From Fragilaria radians (taxonomy: Eukaryota > Bacillariophyta > Fragilariophyceae > Fragilariales > Fragilariaceae): a stretch of DNA of 13,355 nucleotides. The notes under the pieces are model-generated. The model worked only from the letters and a program-made list of their open reading frames with translations. It was not told the DNA's origin and made no database searches. A program made the position numbers and the translations under genes. Below, piece by piece: positions 6,416 through 13,355 of this stretch. The first letter of the stretch is position 1. Each line of letters opens with the position of its first letter. Location: the NCBI GenBank assembly GCA_900642245.1, contig CAAAJI010000287.1, positions 44,100 to 57,454 of the forward strand, in the 5' to 3' direction.

Positions 6416-7804
6416 TTTGTGAATGTCGACTCCGAATAAAAAGTCTATGAGTGAGTCTACACGAATTTGTATTCCACCCCAATATAGTAAAAAAGAACGT
6501 TTTGGGGGAACGAATCACGAACTTGATCTCAACGGGTTCATTTGTTTAGATTTATGCATAAAAACTAGCATGATGACAAGTACGTGGACTGCTGCAATGC
6601 TTAATCAAAGCATATAAATGGCGAACCAGTCTGTTCAGCAAAGTCCTCCTCACATAAATTGGAATTATTAATTTAATTTCTGATTTCAGATATGAATATA
6701 TCCGCATTTTTACGTATAATTTGCTACAATGTTCTTGCTCAAGCATCCCACATTTTCCATCCTTTAAATCTAATCATCAGTCATGTTTATACTTGGTCTA
6801 CAGTTCATTGAGTTTTGGTGAAAATCTCTGATATAATTGTTTTCATGCAATTTCAAATCCTAAACTACTTTCCTCTCTGTTAGGTCTCTTTGTACAAATG
6901 CTTGGAAAACTATCCGTGTCCTTTCCAAAAAATATAGCTACAATCTCGATAAAGCTATCCTTGACATGCTCTCTGACAAAATGGTAACTAGTGGCTGGTG
7001 AATACACTTGAAGACATGTTCAAAGTCATAAAAATTTACATCTTCACTGAAAAGGCCAAGCTCTCAAGAAGAGTGAACATATTGATGCTTTCCTTCCTAG
7101 TCCTTGGTATTGGCACATAATTTACTTCATTTTTCAGCAAATCACCAACAATTGCAGCCCAATCACTTTCTTGCCGCATAAGAAGAACACTTTCACGTGT
7201 GATTGAATCTATCTTCAAACAGACTAATTCAGAACCCTCAACAAATATTTATCACTCTAAGCACTTTCTCTCGACAGCAAAGGTTGCATCTGCATACACG
7301 TTTACAATGAATGACCAGGTATGTTCTCGAGTAAATTTTAAGTATATTCTCAAGAATTCCGATAGTTAATTCTTTTTGTTTATCATTTTTAAGACCTCCT
7401 ATCTTGTGCCAAGGGAAATTTGAAACATAAATATCAAGCTAAATCATGTTAACTTACTTCCTACTAAACCCTGAAACGTATATTTGAGTTGGTTGCCGGT
7501 GGCATGCACATAAAAACCACAAAGCGTAAAGGAGCGAAGCCTAATTAAATGTGTAAGGAGACAAAGAGTGTAAAATACTAGCATGCATCTGCAATAAGTC
7601 GTTGCCGAAGAAAAATCATATGGATTACGTTCCCCTTCTTATTTCTCAAGTAATGTGTCAGGTAAGAAAAGAATATATAGCTGCCCGTTAGGAAACAAAA
7701 GTATCCAAAGCAAGTGGCCTCGAGTAATTTTGACTGTTACTGAGTGTAACGATTGATGTAGATTTCATAAAAAGTTTCAATCATTTAAATAGTAACTGAC
7801 CGAA
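6335..7804. other. Long intergenic region
   Basis: This is shared upstream space between the divergent Mpv17-like gene (-) and EDR2_C gene (+), so it should contain both promoters. No TATA box or initiator can be assigned with confidence. Small frames at 6423-6617 (+) and 6552-6746 (-) overlap each other antisense and have no recognisable product. A more coding-like minus-strand stretch at 7036-7245 is listed separately. A good donor-like site CAG|GTATGT follows an ATGAATGACCAG at about 7305-7316, but I found no acceptor joining it in frame to the downstream gene. Confidence 0.5.
7036..7245 (-). pseudogene. Unassigned open stretch, possible gene relic or exon
   Basis: The minus-strand frame stays open for about 70 codons (IFVEGSELVCLKIDSITRES at its start), ending at a TAA at 7038-7036. 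The translation is balanced in composition, for example DWAAIVGDLLKNEVNYVPIP and ESINMFTLLESLAF, and looks more protein-like than the surrounding noise. It has no upstream ATG before the preceding stop and I recognise no family. It could be an exon of an unseen spliced gene, a relic, or chance. Confidence 0.2.
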
Positions 7805-7903
7805 ATGTTGCCATCATCCCCGATGCCAAGATCAGAAGCGGGATTCAATACGAATCCTTTTTCGCGCTCAGCGCGCGAGACCGCTTCTTTGGAGGTTTCA
7901 TAA
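7805..7903 (+). promoter_or_regulatory. In-frame upstream ORF of 32 codons before the EDR2_C gene
   Basis: ATG at 7805 opens a frame (MLPSSPMPRSEAGFNTNPF at its start) that ends at TAA 7901-7903 and is in the same frame as the main ATG at 7919. It is notably GC-rich for this region and contains the near-palindrome CGCGCT-C-AGCGCG (7863-7875). It could be a regulatory upstream frame, or an N-terminal extension broken by one stop codon. An intron removing the TAA would be only about 23 nt, too short for this gene. Confidence 0.4.
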
Positions 7904-7918
7904 AAGTTATTGGACAGT

Positions 7919-10455
7919 ATGGAAGAAGCATCAACAGAGATTGATGCAACGAATCCATTTGATCGTCCTCCTATCGAGAGAAAATACCGTAAAGTGAAGG
8001 GCGAAGCTGATGGTTCAACTTTATCGAAAGATGCTTTGGCTAAAACCAAAAAGGTAAGAAAGGATTTAGGAACTCGAAGATACCAAAGGCATACTCTCAC
8101 ATGCTCAAACTGCGCACTATCATATCGTACCAAGGTTTTATCAGCACCTGTAGTTATGGGTCTCGATATCACAGCTGGAATAGTTCATAAAGCGTCGCAT
8201 TTGATGGAAAAATCTTCCAAGCATTCTCATGATTCGAGCACTGCTGGATCCGAAGACAGAGGAGATGATGATTTAGAGGAGATACCTATCACGAATCATA
8301 CAGAAAACGGTACAGATGTAGAAGATAAGCATGCTGGCAAGAAAACTCTAACTTCTGTTGCTAATAATGTGAGTGATGATTGGTTTTTTCGTTAACTTGA
8401 TTTCGCCTATCCTTACCTTTGTCAACGAAAAGATTGTCATGAGCCCAATTAATATCACGCGGGATGTGCTACGGATAACATCTGATAATGTTTCTCACGT
8501 CGCAAAACATGCAGTGAAAGGAGTCAATCATCTGGTGGACGATAAATTGACAACGAGGAGACACGAAGCGCCTAAGGTCACTTCAACTGGGGGGAATCCC
8601 CAAACATCTTCATCGACTGAATCAAGCAAAGCTGGTTCCATTGAAAACATAAAGCAAGCAGTTACTGAGACAAAGTCAAGTATTTTTAAGCAGGTAAGAA
8701 AAACCTACAGTTTCTTTTAGTTGCTAATGCCTTTTCGTCTAACGACAAAATCTAGATTGACAAAGCAAAACATATTGTTCAGGATTCTTGCGTTGCACAA
8801 GCATTAAGAGGAAAAGACGAAAAAAATCTTAAGGCCAACATCGAAAATGTCAATGATTGTAAGATCCAAGAAGGAAATACTCCAGAAAAAGTCAAACGCA
8901 AAAGTTATTCAAATTTTGTAACTGTGTTGAAAAAAGTTGTTGTTAACGTGAAGAGTCTTCCTCGGAATGTGGTTAAGCCCTTCATAAGGAAGAAGTCTTC
9001 GATGAATCCTTCTGAAATTGAATGTCATTCGGAAAATTGTTCTATTGAAAAGAGCTTGGACAAGACTTACAAAATCAATGTATCTCGTATTATTGCTTTC
9101 ATGTTCTGCGATGCGACTGTCGCAATTTTTGCTCTACTGTCTTTGACCGCCATTCCTACATGCAGAAATTGGGCTTCTGTAACACAAAACCAACTGTCTG
9201 CATCATTGCTTGCGGTGTGGTTCGCATTCGCTTTTTTCTCTGGTATTGAAGTTGGAAGGCTGATGGGTATGAGGCGCCTTCCGAATGCCAAAGGTGCTCG
9301 AGAGGGGGATACAATTATTGATCAAGATTCGAAAGAAAAGCAGACAGCGTCTCCAAAGGAAGGATATCTACTATTCTATACGTACATTGCTCCTATCTTT
9401 CAAGTAGAACTTGTCTTTCCATTGGAGGAAGCGAATTATGATGGTATTGCAGAACAGATGGAAAAGAAAGAAGATATTCCTTTCTGGTCAACTTTGACGC
9501 ATGAGACTAGAGAAGCATGGGAAGTCAACGGTTATTTCAATGTTGCAGACACCTTAATGCATCGTCTCTTGAAGGAACAGAACTATACTAAAAGAATGTT
9601 TAGAGACGTCTTTTGCAGGCATAACGCAAATTCAAGTGATATTGACTTGAACAAATTCGACGCATTGGTGCTTGAGAAAGTTGTGATTGATCCATCCCTA
9701 ATTTTACTCGGTGTTGACGTGTTTGCTACAGATGATCCTCAACATAATCTTGCCTCCAATCCATCTATCCTAAATGAAGGCCTCCGCGATAAATCATGTC
9801 TCCTCATCAATATCCTAGTTCCTTGGGCAAATATTGTAGTCTACTTTGAACTACCAAAATGGTTCAAAAGTTTCAAAGAAATTCTTGAAAACGAGGACGA
9901 CACCATGGAAGATAAAGCAATCAAGGTGAGTAGTCAGATCTCTTCAAAATTCTTCTATTCTTATTCTTACTTGATGATTATCAGCGCTTTATGAATGGTG
10001 ATGATGAGTACAGAAACGCGAGATTAAAGATTCTTCCATGCCTAGTTGAAGGTCCATTGCAAATCAGGATGCTTGTGCCATCTAAGAAAGAATTAACGAT
10101 CACAGGACGAATTCTACCTATGAAGTGGACTAAGCACGAAGAAGAAACAGTAGACGGTGTGCGCTTAGCGCCATGCTTGGAAGTAGAGGTAGATATTACG
10201 TCGAATGGAGCCTTAAGAAGAACCAGTGCGCTCTTGCGTAATTGTATGAAAAACATCGTAATTGATTTGGGTATCACTATTGAGAAACCATGCATCACAG
10301 ATGCTGAGGAACCAAGCGCGTGTATTGGGATTTTTCGTTTCAATAATATCGATATCGACAAATGTCCTCACCTACCAAGTAACCGTCGCCTTGCATTCGG
10401 TAATTCACGAAAGATGAATACGCTTAGTTCCATCTCAGACGATAGCCACACTTAA
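7919..10455 (+). CDS. Membrane-anchored EDR2 C-terminal (DUF1336) domain protein, 783 aa, four exons
   Basis: The coding exons are 7919-8368, 8433-8693, 8756-9925 and 9985-10455, joined by three phase-0 GT-AG introns. Residues 1-320 are mainly polar, with amphipathic helices near 78-98, 151-189, 220-248 and 289-317, and one CSNC (62-65). Two hydrophobic helices (about 348-371 and 384-401) form a membrane hairpin. From about 540 to 770 the EDR2_C domain is recognised by GVDVFATDD (556-564), the INILVPW strand, RFMNGDDEYRNARLKILP (628-645), LEVEVDI (692-698), IVIDLGITIE (718-727) and IGIFRFNNIDI (741-751). Plant EDR2 joins PH, START and this domain and acts as a lipid-binding negative regulator of defence; neither PH nor START is visible here. 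A lipid-related membrane role is inferred. The start is the first ATG after an in-frame stop. Confidence 0.85.
8369..8432 (+). other. Intron 1 of the EDR2_C gene (64 nt)
   Basis: Donor GTGAGT after codon 150, acceptor AAAG before ATT, phase 0. The unspliced frame stops within it (TAA at about 8393). Confidence 0.8.
8694..8755 (+). other. Intron 2 of the EDR2_C gene (62 nt)
   Basis: Donor CAG|GTAAGA, acceptor TCTAG, with a CTAAC-like branch sequence about 18 bases before the acceptor. Phase 0; unspliced reading stops at TAG. Confidence 0.85.
9926..9984 (+). other. Intron 3 of the EDR2_C gene (59 nt)
   Basis: Donor AAG|GTGAGT, pyrimidine-rich tract, acceptor ATCAG. Phase 0. Splicing joins ...DKAIK to RFMNGDDEYRN, which restores continuous EDR2_C similarity across the junction. 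Confidence 0.9.
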
Positions 10456-10844
10456 TCAAAACTTTCCGATTAAACTAGTTAGTGTAAATTTTCTGGAAAC
10501 GACTAATTCTGAGTGTTGCCTCACTTTTTGAATAGTGAGGCTTACGCGTCACGTGGAATATGTTGTGTGTTTTATCCTAAAGAAATTTCAGGTATAAGGT
10601 GAAGTGAAAAATATGTATCATTATATATATATTAAGAAAGATATCATGCGTTTCATTTACTAGAATTAAGATGGAAAATGATTTTTCACTTTGTACAAAA
10701 GATGTGATGGATATCTTGATTCCGCTATCTTCCTGTCACTTATACTTTCAAGTACTTGCGATAGGTTTCTCTGGGCGTAATTGATGTCTTTCCGATACAG
10801 AAAATGATATTTCACAAATGATATGGATCAAAGACATTGACCAT
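10456..10844. other. Intergenic region between convergent genes
   Basis: No gene. It holds a strong hairpin (10518-10541), a G-box-like CACGTG at about 10550, and a TA-rich tract near 10621-10634. It is the 3' space of both the EDR2_C gene (+) and the 179-residue protein gene (-). Confidence 0.6.
10518..10541. repeat. Hairpin GCCTCACT / AGTGAGGC
   Basis: Perfect 8-bp arms around an 8-base loop (TTTTGAAT), 62 bases after the EDR2_C stop codon. It is the most stable short hairpin I see in the window, and may shape the 3' untranslated region or mark 3' end formation. Confidence 0.5.
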
Positions 10845-11384
10845 TTATTGACGTGTTACCATAGCGATAAAGCCAAACACTTGATTTGCAAAATTCTCGT
10901 CTGCTGCGTCCAACGGGACAGTCATCCGTAATCCATTTAGGCAGTAACCAATCAAAACAGGTGCATTTCCATTCGACGGGAAATCCAAAACGGAAGGGAG
11001 ATCTAACAACATTCGTAATTTCCGCTGTAAGGATATTCTGTCTGTTTCAGCACAAATCACTTGACCAAGAATTTGACCATCTTGGGTTGTAGCAAAAAAG
11101 CGAGGGAAATCCTTAATCCACATCCATGATCTTTGCGGCTCATAAGTCATAGCATCTACAAGAAACCTTGCATAGAGAGACGAGGGAGGAGGCGGTGGTG
11201 TCCGTTTATAGTGCAGTAATCTGTACGGAACAGATGCATAAAACTTATGATATTGTTCGACTGCAGATTGATGTAAGAATTCCAAACAATCATCGTGCCA
11301 TTGAATTCTCCATAAAAGTTGTCTTATCTTTCCGGCAAATCGATGTAAGCTCTTTAGGAGACGAAGCAATAAGAAATGTAGCAT
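10845..11384 (-). CDS. Hypothetical protein, 179 aa
   Basis: No family recognised. The first 30 residues contain no acidic residue and alternate Leu with Lys/Arg/His (LLLRLLKSLHRF then KIRQLLWR), consistent with a mitochondrial presequence or a membrane-binding amphipathic helix. A five-Pro run occurs at 63-67. The remainder (70-179) is mixed alpha/beta in appearance, with aromatic WMWIKDFPRFF (87-97) followed by alternating hydrophobic stretches such as GQILGQVICAE and APVLIGYCLNGLRMTV. It starts 141 bases after the stop of the ankyrin gene on the same strand and converges with the EDR2_C gene. The frame stays open upstream of the ATG to about 11432 without another ATG, so a spliced 5' exon is possible. 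Confidence 0.6.
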   Translation of the reverse strand: MLHFLLLRLLKSLHRFAGKIRQLLWRIQWHDDCLEFLHQSAVEQYHKFYASVPYRLLHYKRTPPPPPSSLYARFLVDAMTYEPQRSWMWIKDFPRFFATTQDGQILGQVICAETDRISLQRKLRMLLDLPSVLDFPSNGNAPVLIGYCLNGLRMTVPLDAADENFANQVFGFIAMVTRQ

Positions 11385-11475
11385 TATTCGTGTGTTTGAA
11401 ATAAATGAGTAGATTGGGGAACTATGGTTTCATCCTCTTCGTGGAAAGCCGTTCATGAATCGTGATTAAAAAATA

Positions 11476-11490
11476 CGTTCACTTTGAACG
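11476..11490. repeat. Hairpin CGTTCA-CTT-TGAACG
   Basis: A perfect 6-bp stem with a 3-base loop in the short space between the two tandem minus-strand genes. It may affect RNA 3' end formation; this is unproven. Confidence 0.4.
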
Positions 11491-11524
11491 GTGAAAACAA
11501 CATTCATATTGCAGTTGACAGGTC

Positions 11525-12784
11525 CTATCTTGTATCATTTTGCCTAATTTCCATTAAATGTGGATTTTCCTTTAGAAGGACGAATAGAGTAGTTGCTTGG
11601 GAAGTAAATTGAGACAAGATTTGAGCATACAAAGACGCAGGTAATCTGAGCCTCGACAATGCCATTGGACAAGCATTTACCAGCATCCGAACGATTGTAA
11701 TACTGGAATCGCTTAACATTTCCAGTGGTAACTTCCCTTCTCGATTCGACAGAGCCGCAGAACGTGGATAGTCACGTAACAGCGTTCGAATTCGACGGTC
11801 GCATTCCTTTGTTTTCTTGGCATGACGAGCAGCAACGTGGATAGGCAAATCTCCGTTGGAATCCACTTGACAGACGTAGTACGGATTGAGACGTAAAATA
11901 GCATCAAAGAATAGTGTTTTACAATCCTCATCCTGCCGGATAATCTCATGTAACAGAGGGTATGTCACCAGCTGACCCTTATCTGTAACACCCAAAAGGA
12001 AAAGTAACTTGTGCATACAATCCCATACAGCGTACGATTTACCAAGACTAAGAGACCAGACTGTCCCTTCGATACTTATCCGTTTCTTTGGATTGCAGTA
12101 TCGTGATGGAGCACATTTTGCAACCGACACCTGGGGAGTTAATTTTGTTCGTAAAGAATCGAATAAGATTGAGTAAAAACCCGACGATAATTCCTCTAGT
12201 AGAGGTCGTTTAAGATCCATTCTTAGAGACGCACGATAAAGAAGAACAAAGTCCTGCAGATTAATCTTTTGATGCTCACAAGCTAATGCGATTGGTGTTT
12301 TGCCTTGTCGATCTTCGCCTGCTAGAGCCCTGGACACAATGTCAGGCTTTTCCGAGTAAAGTAATGTTTTCACGACATCCTGCCTACTACCATACTTGAC
12401 ACATAGGTGGAAAGCATTCCAGTGTTGTAAATTTTCCTGAAGCATTAGCATGTCTGGGTCGGTTATGACCAAAAGTTGAACAATGGCACTAATCTGTCGG
12501 TAGTAACATGCAATGTGCAAGGGAGACAATCCAGAATCAGTTAATATCCGCAAAGAACCTGGTGCAGCCTTCAAATATGCTTCCAATACTGTCGGAGGAA
12601 GATGCGGTCGACTGCACAAAACATGTAGCGGTGTAATATTGTCGGCATCTAGCATATCACCATCTATGAAAAATGAATTTTCAACTGCTTCGGATGCTTC
12701 TTCCGGATTCGTCTCTAATCTCTCCAGGAGACTATCCCAGTCACTTGCGGCAACGATCTTGTGCATTTCTGTAGGTTTGGACAT
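11525..12784 (-). CDS. Ankyrin-repeat protein, 419 aa
   Basis: Ankyrin repeats mediate protein-protein contacts. Here an N-terminal block holds roughly four repeats: NITPLHVLCSRPHLPPTVLE (49-68), DSGLSPLHIACYYRQ (83-97), HWNAFHLCVKYGSRQDVVKT (121-140) and RQGKTPIALACEHQ (159-172). A middle section (about 185-275) lacks repeats and ends in a hydrophobic helix (LLFLLG, 260-265). A second block follows with LLHEII (277-282), DSNGDLPIHVAAR (308-320) and NREGKLPLEML (347-357). The PHLPPTVLEAYLKAAPGS spacing, with P-P-x-V-L and A-x-P, is typical of the large ankyrin families in diatom genomes. There is no signal peptide or C-terminal domain. The ATG at 12784 is the first after an in-frame stop, and no intron is needed. 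The partner is unknown. Confidence 0.85.
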   Translation of the reverse strand: MSKPTEMHKIVAASDWDSLLERLETNPEEASEAVENSFFIDGDMLDADNITPLHVLCSRPHLPPTVLEAYLKAAPGSLRILTDSGLSPLHIACYYRQISAIVQLLVITDPDMLMLQENLQHWNAFHLCVKYGSRQDVVKTLLYSEKPDIVSRALAGEDRQGKTPIALACEHQKINLQDFVLLYRASLRMDLKRPLLEELSSGFYSILFDSLRTKLTPQVSVAKCAPSRYCNPKKRISIEGTVWSLSLGKSYAVWDCMHKLLFLLGVTDKGQLVTYPLLHEIIRQDEDCKTLFFDAILRLNPYYVCQVDSNGDLPIHVAARHAKKTKECDRRIRTLLRDYPRSAALSNREGKLPLEMLSDSSITIVRMLVNACPMALSRLRLPASLYAQILSQFTSQATTLFVLLKENPHLMEIRQNDTR

Positions 12785-13355
12785 GGTAGCTAATCCTATA
12801 TTTCGATGATTCGGATTTTAAGCTCAATGTTGTCAAAAATCAAGGTATCATCGATTTTCAAATGAGAACTCAACGAGTAACAACAAATCCGATACCTTAC
12901 TACGACTATGTTTCTCGTGGAAATTGCATTGGATTCAAAAAGTTGACAAGGAAATTGATTTTACAGGACAATTTTGATGATTGGGTTCAGGATTAAGAAG
13001 CAGTGTTGGTAAGAACTTATCTTTTGGATTGATTAGCTATTTTCATTCCTTCATTGGACAGCTACGTTACACTTCAACCCTTGAGACTAAATTGGTGAGA
13101 ATAGCTTAAATTCTTCCATTTGATTACTAATAAGATTGGCTGTGGAGAAAAAGAATATCCCTTTAGGAGTTCATTGGATGAAGCAAAATATGCTGAACAC
13201 TTGAAGATTTTTCAAGAAGAAAAGTAAAAGAGATTATTCAGTGAAAGATTAAGTTTATTGTGTTTAATTGTCCAAGAATTTATTGCCTGAGCAGATGGAA
13301 AGGGTTACCATTTAGTATTACTTGGGATGAAAGAAAGTCCTTTAGACAGAAGCAG
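12785..13355. other. Upstream region of the ankyrin gene and unassigned DNA
   Basis: The first bases are the leader of the minus-strand ankyrin gene, and some short inverted sequences lie near 12806-12856 (GAT/ATC-rich). From about 12900 plus-strand frames show protein-like but stop-interrupted runs, such as DYVSRGNCIGFKKLTRKL near 12907 and KEYPFRSSLDEAKYAEHL near 13151. This might be a decayed gene or mobile element; no family can be named. Confidence 0.4.

Noticed and set aside
6423..6746. 64-codon frames on both strands
   Set aside because: They overlap each other antisense, are short, and have no recognisable product.
7305..7316. ATGAATGACCAG followed by a good donor-like GTATGT, as a first exon of the EDR2_C gene
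   Set aside because: Joining it to the plausible acceptor at 7917 puts the downstream sequence out of frame and stops after a few codons; it could at most be part of an untranslated leader.
7777..8172. 131-codon minus-strand frame over the start of the EDR2_C gene
   Set aside because: It is antisense to an exon supported by consistent splicing and frame; no domain was seen.
1..13355. tRNA, rRNA, CRISPR or bacterial defence system
   Set aside because: No cloverleaf with a GTTCRA-type T arm, no rRNA core sequence and no regular direct-repeat array; the genes are eukaryotic with introns, so prokaryotic system types do not apply.

Overview
This window looks like nuclear DNA from a microalgal eukaryote, most probably a diatom. 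The evidence is short canonical GT-AG introns (59-64 nt), AT-rich intergenic DNA, an ankyrin protein of the kind expanded in diatoms, a possible bipartite plastid presequence on an Mpv17-family protein, and a decayed Ty1/copia fragment resembling diatom copia elements. No bacterial operon structure, rRNA, tRNA or CRISPR array was seen. The organism call is inference; no species is named.

Layout, left to right. (1) 2-955 (+): 3' part of a type II NADH dehydrogenase (NDH-2), cut by the window edge. (2) 956-2206: about 1.25 kb without a gene, with small palindromes and perhaps decayed coding DNA. (3) 2207-2776 (+): a 189-residue coiled-coil protein of unknown function. (4) 3347-4069 (-): an alpha/beta-hydrolase-fold protein that appears to have lost its nucleophile. 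(5) 4070-5330: gene-poor, with a frameshifted copia fragment near 4690-5080. (6) 5334-5541 (+): a possible tiny two-exon gene, weak. (7) 5615-6334 (-): an Mpv17/PMP22-family membrane protein. (8) 6335-7804: about 1.5 kb mostly without genes. (9) 7919-10455 (+): a four-exon gene for a 783-residue protein with a two-helix membrane anchor and an EDR2 C-terminal (DUF1336) domain. (10) 10845-11384 (-): a 179-residue unknown protein. (11) 11525-12784 (-): a 419-residue ankyrin-repeat protein. (12) 12785-13355: no confident gene.

The genes do not form a pathway. Several probably act at organelle or endomembranes (NDH-2, Mpv17-like, EDR2_C protein, hydrolase-like protein with a possible mitochondrial presequence), but that is individual targeting, not shared function. 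The best leads are the membrane-anchored EDR2_C protein with no visible PH or START domain, the hydrolase-like protein lacking the catalytic serine, and upstream reading frames at three start codons (2207, 6334 on the minus strand, and 7919).
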